Assembly (NCBI RefSeq): GCF_004919085.1
Contig: NZ_STGL01000005.1
Coordinates: 248,001 to 312,000, forward strand
Reading direction: 5' to 3'
Length of the DNA stretch: 64,000 nucleotides
Source: Nocardioides sp. GY 10127
GTDB taxonomy: Bacteria > Actinomycetota > Actinomycetes > Propionibacteriales > Nocardioidaceae
Each line of letters opens with the position of its first letter. The stretch's first letter is position 1. The notes beneath the pieces were generated by a model. It worked only from the letters and a program-made list of their open reading frames with translations. It made no database searches and was not told the origin of the DNA. Both the position numbers and the translations under genes were made by a program. Shown here one piece after another: positions 1 through 9,202 of the stretch.

Positions 1-192
1 GCCCAGCACGGTGACGCCGCGGACGATGCTGCGCGGCCCCCAGCCGTCGCCGTCGACCCACAGGGTCGAGGCGTCGAGGTCGTCGCGGCGCGGGAAGTCG
101 GGGTGCCAGTCCCGGTGGCGTCGGCCCTCGCGCATCCCCGCGACGTCCGCGGCCGTCCACAGGGGCAGGGTCAGGCGCTCGGTGCGCAGCAC
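1..192 (-). CDS. GNAT family N-acetyltransferase (partial, C-terminal part outside window)
   Basis: Only the first 64 codons are inside the window. They begin LRTERLTLPLW and continue through WHPDFPR, which is the first strand and early loop of RimJ/RimL-like GNAT acetyltransferases (known family pattern LxTERLxLxxW). The acetyl-CoA loop and the rest of the fold lie beyond the left edge, so the substrate cannot be guessed. The GTG start lies 14 nt after the stop of the upstream HAD phosphatase gene, so the two are probably co-transcribed with serS. Confidence 0.6.
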   Translation of the reverse strand, partial: MLRTERLTLPLWTAADVAGMREGRRHRDWHPDFPRRDDLDASTLWVDGDGWGPRSIVRGVTVLG

Positions 193-206
193 CGGCGCGG
201 GCGCGC

Positions 207-1076
207 TCAGAAGAACCGCCCGATCTCGGTCGCGGCGCCGTCCTGCGTCACCGGGTGCGTCACCGCGTCCGCGGCCGCGAGGACCTCGGGCACCGCCTGG
301 CCCATCGCCACGCCGCGCCCGGCCCAGGCCAGCATCTCCAGGTCGTTGCGGCCGTCCCCGATCGCCAGGGCGTCGCTGGGGTCCACGCCCAGGTCGCGCG
401 CCACCTCGTCGAGCCCGGAGGCCTTCGAGACGCCCACGGGGGCCAGGTCGAGCCAGGCCGTCCAGCCGACGACGTAGTCGGTGCCGTGCAGGCCCAGCCG
501 CTGGCCGAGGTCGACGAAGTCCTGGGCGGTCGCCTCGGGGTCACGGATGATCACGCGGCTGACCGGCTCGGCGACGAGGTCGGCGACCGGGGTGATGTGC
601 TGGGTCCCCGAGAGCTCGCCGTCGGGGAAAGGCGCGGAGACGCGGTAGCCGTCCCCGCGCTCCTCGACCGCCACCAGCGCCCGCGGGTGCTCGCGCAGGA
701 CGGCCGCGACGGCGTCCGCAGCCTCGAAGGTGTGCTCGTGGACGACCTCGAGCGGCGGGTAGCGGAAGACCACCGCGCCGTTGGAGGCCACGATCCACAC
801 CGGCTCGTCGGCGCCCAGGCCGAGCATGTCCGCCACCGGGAGCATGCCGTGCGGCGAGCGCCCGGAGGCGAGGACGACGTGGCACCCGGCGTCCAGCGCG
901 CGCCGCACCGCGGCGCGCACCGGCTCGGTGACCTCGCCGTGCGTCTGGCCGGAGCCCTCGACCCACGAGAGGAGCGTGCCGTCGATGTCGAGCGCGACCA
1001 GCCGCGGCACCCAGCCGGGCGCCGGGTCGGGGCCGACCGGCGGCGGGGGCGTCGCCGCGACCGGGGACTCGCTCAC
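207..1076 (-). CDS. HAD-superfamily hydrolase, Cof-type phosphatase
   Basis: A cytosolic 289-aa haloacid-dehalogenase phosphatase, probably acting on small phosphorylated metabolites. Motif I is [11 protein letters not shown] near residue 27 (nucleophile and acid-base Asp), motif II is LASGRSP, the motif III lysine is in GVSKASG, and motif IV is [11 protein letters not shown]. An insert between motifs II and III is the large C2-type cap of the Cof/YbiV group. The GTG start was chosen because it overlaps the serS stop as GTGA, which signals translational coupling; longer in-frame reading into serS is a shadow. The substrate cannot be read from sequence. Confidence 0.88.
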   Translation of the reverse strand: MSESPVAATPPPPVGPDPAPGWVPRLVALDIDGTLLSWVEGSGQTHGEVTEPVRAAVRRALDAGCHVVLASGRSPHGMLPVADMLGLGADEPVWIVASNGAVVFRYPPLEVVHEHTFEAADAVAAVLREHPRALVAVEERGDGYRVSAPFPDGELSGTQHITPVADLVAEPVSRVIIRDPEATAQDFVDLGQRLGLHGTDYVVGWTAWLDLAPVGVSKASGLDEVARDLGVDPSDALAIGDGRNDLEMLAWAGRGVAMGQAVPEVLAAADAVTHPVTQDGAATEIGRFF

Positions 1077-2377
1077 GCCTGCTCGGCCGGGTGCACCGGG
1101 ACGAGGACCTCGAGGCCCCCGAGGTAGGGCTGCAGCGCCTTCGGGACGCGGACGGAGCCGTCGGCCTGCTGGTGCTGCTCGAGCAGGGCGATGATCGGCC
1201 GGTTCACCGAGCACAGGGTGCCGTTGAGGGTGGCGATCGGGCCGGTGGCGGTGCCGCCGTCCTCCTTGGCGAAGCGGCCGCGGGTGTCGAGGCGACGGGT
1301 CTGGAAGTCGGTGCAGTTGGAGGTCGAGGTGACCTCGCGGTACCGCTCCTGGCTGGGGATCCACGCCTCGCAGTCGAACTTGCGGAAGGCGGAGAGGCCC
1401 AGGTCGCCCGCGGCCACGTCGATGACCCGGTAGGAGAGCTCGAGGGCGTCGAGGAACTGCCGCTCCCAGGCCAGCAGGCGCTCGTGCTCGGCCGGCGCCT
1501 CCTCCAGCGTGGTGTAGACGAACATCTCGACCTTGTCGAACCAGTGCACCCGGAAGATGCCGCGGGTGTCCTTGCCGTGCGAGCCGGCCTCCTTGCGGAA
1601 GCAGGGGCTCACCGCGGCGTACCGGAACGGCAGCTGCTCGGCGTCCAGGATCTCGTCGGAGTGGTAGGCCGCCATCGGCACCTCGGAGGTGCCGACGAGG
1701 TACATGTCCTGCCCCTCGATCGTGTAGACGTCGTCGGCGGCCTGGCCGAGGAAGCCGGTGCCCTCCATGGCGCGCGGCTTGACCAGCGACGGCGGGACGA
1801 CCTCGGTGAAGCCGTTCTCGTGGGCCATGTCGAGCGCCATCGCGATGAGCGCGCGGTGCAGGCGGGCGCCGATGCCGGTGAAGAAGTAGAAGCGCGAGCC
1901 CGAGACCTTGGCGCCGCGCTCGAGGTCGATCGCGGCGTGCATGCGGCCCAGCTCGACGTGGTCGCGCGGGGCGAAGCCCTCGGCGGCGAAGTCACGGATC
2001 TCGCCGACGGTCTCCAGCAGGGCGAAGTCCTCCTCGCCGCCCGGCGGGGTCTGCTCGGCGGTGAGGTTGGGCATCGAGGACAGGCACTCGTTCCAGGTGT
2101 CCTCGGCCTCCTTCTGGGCGGCCTCGGCGGCCTTCACCTCGGCGGCCAGCGCCTTGGTGCGGGCCAGGAGCTCGGTCTTCTCCTCGCCCTTGGCCTGCGC
2201 CACGAGCTTGCCCATCGACTTCTGCTCGGCACGCTTGGCCTCGAACTCCGCGATCGCCGCGCGGCGCGCGGAGTCGGCGGCCAGGGAGCGGTCGACGACC
2301 TCGTCGGACAGCCCGCGCTTGGCGAGCGAGGCACGGACGCGGGCGGGGTCGTCGCGCAGGACGCGGGGGTCGATCAT
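1073..2377 (-). CDS. serS: seryl-tRNA synthetase
   Basis: Charges tRNA-Ser with serine (class II aaRS, cytosol). At 434 aa it has the usual bacterial length. The N-terminal [22 protein letters not shown] and the following charged segment to about residue 105 form the antiparallel coiled-coil arm that grips the tRNA. Class II motif 1 is near [16 protein letters not shown], motif 2 is [17 protein letters not shown], and motif 3 is the C-terminal [18 protein letters not shown] with the ATP-binding Arg. The -10 TAGCCT lies 6 nt before the ATG, with no SD, which suggests a leaderless mRNA. It is the first gene of a serS-HAD-GNAT unit. Confidence 0.97.
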   Translation of the reverse strand: MIDPRVLRDDPARVRASLAKRGLSDEVVDRSLAADSARRAAIAEFEAKRAEQKSMGKLVAQAKGEEKTELLARTKALAAEVKAAEAAQKEAEDTWNECLSSMPNLTAEQTPPGGEEDFALLETVGEIRDFAAEGFAPRDHVELGRMHAAIDLERGAKVSGSRFYFFTGIGARLHRALIAMALDMAHENGFTEVVPPSLVKPRAMEGTGFLGQAADDVYTIEGQDMYLVGTSEVPMAAYHSDEILDAEQLPFRYAAVSPCFRKEAGSHGKDTRGIFRVHWFDKVEMFVYTTLEEAPAEHERLLAWERQFLDALELSYRVIDVAAGDLGLSAFRKFDCEAWIPSQERYREVTSTSNCTDFQTRRLDTRGRFAKEDGGTATGPIATLNGTLCSVNRPIIALLEQHQQADGSVRVPKALQPYLGGLEVLVPVHPAEQA

Positions 2378-2550
2378 GCCCCGAGGCTAGCCGGACCGGC
2401 CGGTGTCGATCACCCCGGATTCCCCAGGCCGCCTCCCGTGTCGCGCACCGGGTCGTGCACCGGCTCGTGCCGGCGCCGTGCCCGCGTCGTGCGCGCGCAC
2501 CGCCGGTGTCGCCTCCCCGCCGGGGCGGCGGGCTCGGCATACTCGGACCC

Positions 2551-4224
2551 GTGCCCGCTCCCCTGACCCCCCGGCAGCGCGTCCGCACCGGTGCCTGGGG
2601 CGTGGCCTGCTGGGTCGGCGTGGCCCTCGTCTGGCTCCTCGTGAGCGCCGGCTGGCCGCCCGCCACCTGGCTCGACCGGCTCGCCTCGCCCGGCGACGGG
2701 GGCGCCTGGGTCTCGCCCGGCAGCCCGCTGTGGGAGCCGCTCCTGCTGATCGAGGACGCGTTCGGCCCGGACGGCATCACCACCCTGGTCATCCTGCTGG
2801 CGATCGGCCTGCTGGCGTTCGGCCGCGGCCGCCTGGCCCTCGTCACGCTGGTGACCCCGCTGCTCGTGAGCGGCGCGACCACCCTCGTCAAGAACGGCGT
2901 GGGCCGCGACCGGCCCGCGTGGCAGGACGCCGACGGCTTCCTGGAGAGCTACTCCTTCCCCTCCGCCCACGCCTCGTCGACCGCCACCCTGCTCGGCCTG
3001 CTGTTCGTCCTCGTCCTGTTCGCGGTCCCCGCGCCCACGTGGCGCCGGCTCGCGCTCGGGGCGCTGGTGCTCGTCCAGGTGGTCGTCTGCCTCGACCGGG
3101 TGCTGCTGGGCCGCCACTACCCGACCGACACCGTCGCGGGCACGCTCCTCGGGGTCGGGTTCGTGCTCGTCGCGGTCGCGCTCTACCCGCCCACGGGCGC
3201 CGGCGAGCCCGCGCCCGCCCCGCGCCGGGGGCGCCGCGGACGCCGTCCGGAGCCGGAGGGGCGGCGGCTGGCCGTCGTCCTCAACCCCGTGAAGGTCTCG
3301 GACGTGGACGCGTTCCTCGACCAGGTGACGACCGTGGCACGGACCCACGGCTGGGCCGCGCCTCGCCTGTACCTGACGACGATCGAGGACCCGGGGCCCG
3401 GGATGACCCGCGCGGCGCTCGCCGACGGCGCCGAGCTCGTGCTCGTGTGCGGCGGCGACGGCACGGTGCGCGAGGTGTGCGCGACGCTCGCCGGCACCGG
3501 CGTGCCCGTCGGCATCGTCCCCGCGGGCACGGGCAACCTGCTCGCCCGCAACCTGGACATCCCGCTGTACCGACGCCCCGCGCTGGAGTGCGCGCTGGGC
3601 GGCGAGACCCGCGCGGTGGACCTCGTCGCCGTGCGCGGCGACGGCCTGGAGGAGACGCACTTCCTCGTCATGGCCGGCATGGGGCTGGACGCCGCGATCA
3701 TGGAGAGCGTCAACGAGGAGTTCAAGGCGCGAGTCGGCTGGCTGGCCTACGTGGTCTCGGGCGTGAAGTCGATGATGTTCCCGACCATCCGCCTGGAGAT
3801 CTCCGTCGACGGCGGGGAGTTCACCACGCACCGCGCCCGGATGGCGGTGGTCGGCAACGTCGGCTACCTGACCGCCGGCATGCCGCTGCTACCCGACGCC
3901 GCGATCGACGACGGGCTGCTGGACGTCGTCCTGCTCTACCCGCGGGGGCTGCTGAGCTGGGTGCCGCTGGCCGCGCGGGTGCTGCTGCGCCAGCGGCACA
4001 CCGACGACCTGGTCAACCGGATGACCGGCCGCACCATCACGCTGCGCTCCCAGCACGAGGTGCCCCGCCAGCTCGACGGCGATCCGTGCGGCAAGGGCCG
4101 CGAGCTCGAGATGACCTGCCTGCCCGGCGAGCTGCTCGTCAGGGTGCCCGGGGAGAAGCCCTTCCCGCTCAACGTCGCCGCGGTGGTCAACTCGCGGCTC
4201 GCGGGCACCGCCGGACGCGAGTAG
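2551..4224 (+). CDS. PAP2 phosphatase-diacylglycerol kinase fusion (membrane lipid enzyme)
   Basis: A 557-aa two-domain protein. Residues about 15-215 form a multi-TM PAP2-type phosphatase with all three signature motifs: KNGVGRDRP, PSAHASS and RVLLGRHYPTDTVAG. Residues about 240-540 are a soluble DAGK/sphingosine-kinase domain with the nucleotide loop GGDGTVREV and GTGNLLARNL. The pairing suggests interconversion of phosphatidic acid and diacylglycerol, or action on polyprenyl phosphates, at the inner membrane face. The GTG start was chosen because CATACT lies 7 nt upstream (leaderless pattern) and because the preceding residues are Arg/Pro-rich shadow. The exact lipid is unknown. Confidence 0.85.
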   Translation: MPAPLTPRQRVRTGAWGVACWVGVALVWLLVSAGWPPATWLDRLASPGDGGAWVSPGSPLWEPLLLIEDAFGPDGITTLVILLAIGLLAFGRGRLALVTLVTPLLVSGATTLVKNGVGRDRPAWQDADGFLESYSFPSAHASSTATLLGLLFVLVLFAVPAPTWRRLALGALVLVQVVVCLDRVLLGRHYPTDTVAGTLLGVGFVLVAVALYPPTGAGEPAPAPRRGRRGRRPEPEGRRLAVVLNPVKVSDVDAFLDQVTTVARTHGWAAPRLYLTTIEDPGPGMTRAALADGAELVLVCGGDGTVREVCATLAGTGVPVGIVPAGTGNLLARNLDIPLYRRPALECALGGETRAVDLVAVRGDGLEETHFLVMAGMGLDAAIMESVNEEFKARVGWLAYVVSGVKSMMFPTIRLEISVDGGEFTTHRARMAVVGNVGYLTAGMPLLPDAAIDDGLLDVVLLYPRGLLSWVPLAARVLLRQRHTDDLVNRMTGRTITLRSQHEVPRQLDGDPCGKGRELEMTCLPGELLVRVPGEKPFPLNVAAVVNSRLAGTAGRE

Positions 4225-4231
4225 TCCCCGC

Positions 4232-4252
4232 CTCCCCCGAGGATCCGGGGAG
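4232..4252. terminator. weak hairpin between convergent genes
   Basis: The 51-bp gap between the lipid kinase and the MFS gene contains CTCCCC and GGGGAG as 6-bp arms around a 9-nt loop, inside a longer C-run/G-run arrangement. Both genes end here, so a bidirectional terminator is plausible. There is no T-tract, so it would be an atypical actinobacterial terminator. Confidence 0.3.
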
Positions 4253-4275
4253 AAGGGGGGACTGCTCGGGGCGGC

Positions 4276-5937
4276 TCAGTGCTGGCTGACGAAGTCCTTC
4301 TGCCGGACGAGCACGAGGACGACGAGGGCGGCGGCGGCCGCGCCGATTCCACCGATGAGCAGCACGTGGTTCAGCGCCTCGACCACGGCCTCGGTGCCGA
4401 CCTGCGAGACCAGGTCGTAGGCCTGGGTGCCGGCCTCGTCCCCGCCGTTCTGGGCGGCGTAGGACTGCGCGGTCTCGGCCGCGACCTGCACCTGGCCCGA
4501 CGACAGGGCGGCGGTGAGCCCGGTGAGCGCCGAGTCGGGCACCTGGCCGGAGAGCCCGTCGCGGGCGAGGGAGGCGACCTGGTTGCTGAAGATCGAGCCC
4601 AGCGCGGCGATGCCGGTGGCGACGCCGACCTGGCGGAACGTCGAGTTCACGCCCGAGGCCATGCCGGAGCGCTCCGGGGTGACGACGCCGACCGCGGTCG
4701 AGGCCAGCGGCGGGTTGACCAGGCCGATGCCGAGGCCGGCGACGACGAAGCCGGGGATGAGGTGGGTCCAGCTGGAGTCGGCGTCCAGCCCGCGCATGAG
4801 GAACAGCCCGACGGACACGAGGACGAAGCCGGGGAACAGCAGCCACTTGGCGGGGACGTGGGACGACAGCCGGCCGGCGACCACGGCCGAGACGAACGCG
4901 GCGGCGGAGAGGAACAGGAACCGGACGCCGGTGCCGACCGCGGAGTACCCGAGGACCGACTGCACGTAGATCACCAGGTAGGTGAGCAGCGAGAAGATCG
5001 TGGCCGAGATGCCGAACGCGGCGATCAGGCCGCCGACGAAGGTGGGCTTGCGCAGCAGGGTCAGGTCGAACATCGGGTGCTTCAGCACCGCCTGGCTGAT
5101 CACGAAGACCACGAGCAGGACGGCGGAGACCGAGAGCGACACGAGGACGCGGGTCGCGCCCCAGCCGTCCTCGCCCGCCTCGATCAGGCCGAACACGAGC
5201 GCGGCCAGCGCGACCGAGAAGGTGACGAACCCGAACCAGTCGGGGCGGCCGGCGCGGGGGTTGCGGGACTCCTGGACCCGGCCGAGCGTCACCACGAGCG
5301 CGACGAGGCACAGCGGCACGTTGACCAGGAAGATCCAGCGCCACGAGAGACCGGTGGTGAGGACGCCGCCGAGGACCGGGCCGATCGCCACGGCCACGCC
5401 GGTGGTGGCGCCGAACGCGCCGAAGGCCACGCCGCGGTCCCGGCCGCGGAACGCGTTCGCGAGCAGCGCCAGCGCGGTGGCGAACATGGCGGCGCCGCCG
5501 ATGCCCTGGAACGCGCGGGCGATGCAGAGGAACAGGACGTCCTGCGACAGGCCGCAGGCCAGCGAGCCCGCCGTGAACAGCACCAGGCCGATGGCGAAGA
5601 CGAGGCGGCGGCCGTACAGGTCGGCCAGCGAGCCCGCGGTGAGCAGCAGCGCGGCCAGCGAGAGCGCGTAGGCGTCGATGACCCACTGGAGGTCGGAGAG
5701 CCCCGCGTCGAAGGCGAGCGCGATGTCCGGCAGAGCGACGTTCACGATCGTGATGTCGAGCAGGAGCATGAACACGCCGAGGCAGACCGCCGCCAGCGTC
5801 CACCACTTCTTCTCACCACCGGTGTGGTGGGTGGGCCGGGCGCCGTGGGCGCCGTGCGGCTCACCGTGGTGCGCGGCGTGCTGGCCCGCGTGCTCGTCTG
5901 CCGGCGGGGCGGCGGTGTCGTGGTCCGCGGATGACAT
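4276..5937 (-). CDS. DHA2-type MFS drug/proton antiporter
   Basis: A 553-aa inner-membrane efflux pump with the 14-helix DHA2 layout. Helix 1 carries LDITIVNVALPDI (motif D1) and the loop after helix 2 carries motif A, GSLADLYGRRLVF; motif C-type GPVLGGVL follows. An unusual His-rich N-terminus (about 45 residues, several HH and HxH pairs) precedes helix 1 and could bind metal. The ATG start is preceded by AGGAG at a good distance. It is divergent from a two-domain MarR regulator, the classic layout for a ligand-derepressed multidrug exporter. The substrate is unknown. Confidence 0.9.
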   Translation of the reverse strand: MSSADHDTAAPPADEHAGQHAAHHGEPHGAHGARPTHHTGGEKKWWTLAAVCLGVFMLLLDITIVNVALPDIALAFDAGLSDLQWVIDAYALSLAALLLTAGSLADLYGRRLVFAIGLVLFTAGSLACGLSQDVLFLCIARAFQGIGGAAMFATALALLANAFRGRDRGVAFGAFGATTGVAVAIGPVLGGVLTTGLSWRWIFLVNVPLCLVALVVTLGRVQESRNPRAGRPDWFGFVTFSVALAALVFGLIEAGEDGWGATRVLVSLSVSAVLLVVFVISQAVLKHPMFDLTLLRKPTFVGGLIAAFGISATIFSLLTYLVIYVQSVLGYSAVGTGVRFLFLSAAAFVSAVVAGRLSSHVPAKWLLFPGFVLVSVGLFLMRGLDADSSWTHLIPGFVVAGLGIGLVNPPLASTAVGVVTPERSGMASGVNSTFRQVGVATGIAALGSIFSNQVASLARDGLSGQVPDSALTGLTAALSSGQVQVAAETAQSYAAQNGGDEAGTQAYDLVSQVGTEAVVEALNHVLLIGGIGAAAAALVVLVLVRQKDFVSQH

Positions 5938-6013
5938 GGGTGCTCCTGCTGGGTGGGGGTCGTTGCGGCGTGGGTGCCCGGGTCCGAGGTGGGCGGAGGC
6001 GACTCCGTCACGG

Positions 6014-6024
6014 GATGAATCATC
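6014..6024. promoter_or_regulatory. candidate MarR operator
   Basis: GATGA-A-TCATC is a perfect 5-bp inverted repeat in the AT-richer 166-bp space between the divergent MFS and MarR genes. MarR proteins normally bind palindromes between their own gene and the target gene, so position fits. It is shorter than usual operators, and flanking half-sites were not found. Confidence 0.3.
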
Positions 6025-6103
6025 ACGCACTGAACTATCTGGGACGCTACGATACGCTCGGATCAGAGATCGTCAACGTCCGAACGAATGCGAGGGTGGT
6101 CAC

Positions 6104-6988
6104 GTGGGGGTGGAGGACACCTCGCCCGACCCCGGTCGCCGGCTCCTCCCGGCCCTGGCCGCCATGCCCGGCCACCTGCTGTGGCGGGCGGCCGCGCGGG
6201 TGCAGCGGGTCCTGGCCGAGACCCTGCCCCCCACCGCCGACATCCACGCCTACGCGGCGCTCACCCTCCTGGGCGACGGGACCCCCCGCAGCCAGCAGCA
6301 CCTGGCCGTCGAGGTGGGCACCAGCCGCACGACCCTGGGCAAGGTCGCCGCCCGGTTGGTGGAGGCGGGCCTCGTCGAGCGGGTCCGCAACCCCGAGGAC
6401 CGGCGCAGCTACCTCCTCACCAGGACCCCCGCCGGCGCCGACACCGCCGCCGCGTGGGACGGCCCCGTCGCCGAGGTCGACCGCCGCGTGTCCGCCCCCT
6501 TCACCGAGGCCGAGAGCGCCGACCTGCGCGCGCTGCTCGTCCGCGTGCTCGACCTCGACGACACCGTGGCCCCGGTGCTGCGAGGCAACCTCGGCCTCCT
6601 GCTCGAGCGTGCCCACGCCGCGACGTCCCCGCAGTTCTCGGCGGGCCTCGCCCCGCTCGGCATCGAGCCCCGGCACTTCGGCGCGCTCCAGGTGCTGAGC
6701 AGCCTGGGGCCGCTCCCGCAGTCCTCTGTGGCCGGGTGGCTCGGGTTCAGCCCCGCCTCCGGGGTCGCCCTCACCGACGAGCTGGAGGAGCGAGGGCTGC
6801 TCGTCCGGCGCCGCAGCGAGAGCGACCGCCGCGTCCACGAGCTCCACCTCACCCCCGCCGCCGGCCCCGTGGTCGAGGGCGCCCGCACGCTCGCCGCCCG
6901 CGTCGTCCACGACCTCTTCGCGGAGCTGGACGACGCGGAGACCGCCCGCCTGGTCGGCTACCTGCGCCGCGTCGTCACCGACGCCTGA
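6104..6988 (+). CDS. MarR-family regulator with two tandem winged-helix domains
   Basis: A 294-aa cytosolic regulator. Residues about 20-140 form one MarR domain with a recognition region QHLAVEVGTSRTTLGKVAARLVEAGLVERV and a wing NPEDRRSYLLT. Residues about 165-285 form a second one, with QSSVAGWLGFSPASGVALTDELEERGLLVRR and wing SESDRRVHELHLT. Ordinary MarR proteins are about 140-170 aa and dimerise, so this resembles a covalent pseudo-dimer. It is divergent from the efflux pump and probably represses it. The first GTG after the intergenic region was taken; a GTG 6 nt later is also possible. Confidence 0.85.
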   Translation: MGVEDTSPDPGRRLLPALAAMPGHLLWRAAARVQRVLAETLPPTADIHAYAALTLLGDGTPRSQQHLAVEVGTSRTTLGKVAARLVEAGLVERVRNPEDRRSYLLTRTPAGADTAAAWDGPVAEVDRRVSAPFTEAESADLRALLVRVLDLDDTVAPVLRGNLGLLLERAHAATSPQFSAGLAPLGIEPRHFGALQVLSSLGPLPQSSVAGWLGFSPASGVALTDELEERGLLVRRRSESDRRVHELHLTPAAGPVVEGARTLAARVVHDLFAELDDAETARLVGYLRRVVTDA

Positions 6989-7167
6989 GCGTCCGCAGGC
7001 GCGGCGGCCGCGGCCCGGGGACGGGACGCTGCGGGGCGCTGTGACGCGTCAGACCCCACGTGGTGGAAGGCCGGGCTGGACGCGTCGGTTGGGCAGTGGT
7101 GGGCTCCGACCCGGCCGGTCGCGGCGACCCCGCGCCCGGCTCAAGACACCCAGCCACAGGAGGCAAC

Positions 7168-8262
7168 GTGAGCGACAGCCAGCTCTTCACCCCGATCACC
7201 CTGCGGGGGACCGAGATCTCCAACCGCGCCTGGATGGCGCCGATGTGCCAGTACTCCGCCGACGTGGAGGGGCCGCTCGTCGGCGCCCCAAACGACTGGC
7301 ACGTGGCGCACTACGGCGCCCGGGCCGTCGGCGGGCCCGGCGCGATCATCGTCGAGGCCACGGGCGTGCTGCCCGAGGGCCGGATCACGGGCTGGGACCT
7401 GGGGATCTGGGACGACGCGCAGCTGCCGGGCCACCGCCGGCTCACCGCCGCCATGGAGGCCCAGGGCGTCGTGCCGGGCATCCAGCTGGCGCACGCCGGC
7501 CGCAAGGCCAGCACCGCCCGTCCGTGGGACGGCGGCAGCGGGCTGACCGAGGGCCCCGGCGCCTGGCAGGTCGTCGCCCCGTCGGCCGTCGCCTTCACCG
7601 AGGGCTACCCCGAGCCGGTCGCCCTCGACGAGGCCGGGATCGCCCGGGTCGTCCAGGGCTTCGTGGACGCCGCGCGCCGGGCGCTCGAGGCGGGCTACCG
7701 ACTCGTCGAGCTGCACGCGGCCCACGGGTACCTGCTGCACCAGTTCCTCTCGCCCGTCTCCAACCGGCGCACCGACGGCTACGGCGGGTCCCTGGACAAC
7801 CGCATCCGGCTCGCCGTCGAGGTGGCGGAGGCAGTCCGCGCCGTCCTGCCGGACGACGTGCCGCTGCTCGCGCGGGTCTCCGCGACCGACTGGCTCGAGC
7901 CCGAGGGCTGGACGGCGGACGACACCGTCGTGCTCGCGAAGGCGCTGGGCGAGGTCGGCGTCGACGCGCTGCACGTCTCCACCGGCGGCAACGTCGCCAC
8001 CGCCTCCATCCCGATCGGCCCCGGCTACCAGGTCCGGTTCGCCCGCAAGGTCCGCGAGGAGGCCGGCCTGCCCACCATCGCGGTCGGGATGATCACCGAG
8101 CCGCTCCAGGCCGAGCAGCTCCTCGCGGACGGCGCGGCCGACGTCGTCGCGCTGGCCCGCCCGCTCCTCGCCGACCCGATGTGGGTGCGCCGCGCCGCGG
8201 TCGCCCTCCGCGCCGACGCGCCGCTGCCCGAGCAGTACTCCCGGGCCGCCGCGCTGCTCTGA
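7168..8262 (+). CDS. NADH:flavin oxidoreductase, YqjM-type old yellow enzyme
   Basis: A 364-aa FMN-dependent ene-reductase that reduces activated C=C bonds in electrophiles with NAD(P)H. The N-terminal APMCQYSA holds the Cys and Tyr that mark the thermophilic-like YqjM class. VELHAAHGYLLHQFLSP carries the paired His that bind the substrate carbonyl and the catalytic Tyr, followed by SNRRTDGYGGSLDNR. The GTG start has a strong SD, CACAGGAGG, 5 nt upstream, so this gene is led, unlike many neighbours. It stands alone between the MarR gene and a small membrane gene. Confidence 0.93.
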   Translation: MSDSQLFTPITLRGTEISNRAWMAPMCQYSADVEGPLVGAPNDWHVAHYGARAVGGPGAIIVEATGVLPEGRITGWDLGIWDDAQLPGHRRLTAAMEAQGVVPGIQLAHAGRKASTARPWDGGSGLTEGPGAWQVVAPSAVAFTEGYPEPVALDEAGIARVVQGFVDAARRALEAGYRLVELHAAHGYLLHQFLSPVSNRRTDGYGGSLDNRIRLAVEVAEAVRAVLPDDVPLLARVSATDWLEPEGWTADDTVVLAKALGEVGVDALHVSTGGNVATASIPIGPGYQVRFARKVREEAGLPTIAVGMITEPLQAEQLLADGAADVVALARPLLADPMWVRRAAVALRADAPLPEQYSRAAALL

Positions 8263-8265
8263 GCC

Positions 8266-8291
8266 GCGCCGCCGGTGACCGCCGGCGGCGC
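8266..8291 (+). terminator. hairpin terminator after the old yellow enzyme gene
   Basis: GCGCCGCCGG and its exact reverse complement flank a 6-nt loop, starting 3 nt after the stop codon. The 10-bp GC stem lacks a U-tract, as is common for actinobacterial terminators. It abuts the -10 of the next gene. Confidence 0.5.
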
Positions 8292-8302
8292 ATGATGGTC
8301 CC

Positions 8303-8704
8303 GTGGACTGGACGACGGGCCTCATCGTCGCCGGCGTGCTCGCCGGCCTCTGGGCGGTCTCGGTGCTCGTGATGGTGCTGCTGGCCGACCGACTGCCGGA
8401 CGGCCTGCTCAAGCAGGTCGCCGAGTTCCTGCCGGCCTGCGTCACCGCCGCCCGGCGGCTGCGCCGTCACCCCGACGTGCCGCGCCGGGCGAAGGTCGCG
8501 CTGGCGGTCGCCGTCGTGTGGGTGCTGAGCCCGATCGACCTGCTGCCCGAGTTCCTGCCCGTCATCGGCCCGCTGGACGACGTGGTGGCGGTCGTCCTGC
8601 TGCTGCGCTACGCCGCGCGGAGCATCCCCCGCCCCGTCCTGCTCGAGGCCTGGCCCAGCGACCCCGCGCTGCTCGAGCGGCTGCTGGGGAAGCAGCGGGG
8701 CTGA
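8303..8704 (+). CDS. YkvA/DUF1232 family membrane protein
   Basis: A 133-aa protein with an N-terminal TM helix (about residues 6-27), a basic cytosolic stretch, and the DUF1232 signature ALAVAVVWVLSPIDLLPEFLPVIGPLDDVVAVVLLLRY from about residue 68, where SPIDLLP-x-GxLDD is diagnostic. The family role is unknown. CATGAT lies 6 nt before the GTG start, so it is probably leaderless and independent of the upstream gene. Confidence 0.85.
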   Translation: MDWTTGLIVAGVLAGLWAVSVLVMVLLADRLPDGLLKQVAEFLPACVTAARRLRRHPDVPRRAKVALAVAVVWVLSPIDLLPEFLPVIGPLDDVVAVVLLLRYAARSIPRPVLLEAWPSDPALLERLLGKQRG

Positions 8705-8760
8705 GCGGCGGTCTCGAGGCTCGTCGCCAGGGCTCCTCGCACCTCGACCACGGGCAGGGG

Positions 8761-9195
8761 TCAGGGGCGGGCGCCCCGCACGGCCTCGACCTCCTCGGGG
8801 GAGAGCTGCATGTCGCTGGCCCAGTCGGCCACCGGCTTGGCGTAGGTCCGGGCCTCCGAGCGCCCGTGGATCGAGGTGAGCACCACGCCGTTGCCCCCGT
8901 CGTCCAGGAGGGCCAGCGACCAGGAGAGGTGCCCGCCCATGTCCCCGAACGCGTCGTAGCGGACGACGGCGAGGTGTCGCAGCGCGTCGGCGTTCTCCGC
9001 CCGCAGCGCGCTGACCTCGGCGCGGAGCCCGGCGACGTCGGTGGGCAGCTCGGTACGGGGCTCGCGTCGACGCAGGGCCGCGGCGCGGGCCGTGCGCTGC
9101 GCGGCGACCACCGCCAGCACCAGCGCGAGCAGCGCCAGGAGGAGGGCCAGGACGGCCACGACGAGGATCAGCACGGACACCGCGGAGTCGGACAC
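8761..9195 (-). CDS. DUF4446 family membrane protein
   Basis: A 144-aa protein with one N-terminal TM helix (residues about 7-32), a basic linker, a short coiled coil (LRAEVSALRAENADALRHL) and the conserved C-terminal block VVRYDAFGDMGGHLSWSLALLDDGGNGVVLTSIHGRSEARTY that defines DUF4446. No biochemical function is known for the family. GTG start, with -10 TAGATT 7 nt upstream, overlapping the divergent pheA promoter. Confidence 0.88.
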   Translation of the reverse strand: MSDSAVSVLILVVAVLALLLALLALVLAVVAAQRTARAAALRRREPRTELPTDVAGLRAEVSALRAENADALRHLAVVRYDAFGDMGGHLSWSLALLDDGGNGVVLTSIHGRSEARTYAKPVADWASDMQLSPEEVEAVRGARP

Positions 9196-9202
9196 GGCGG
9201 CG

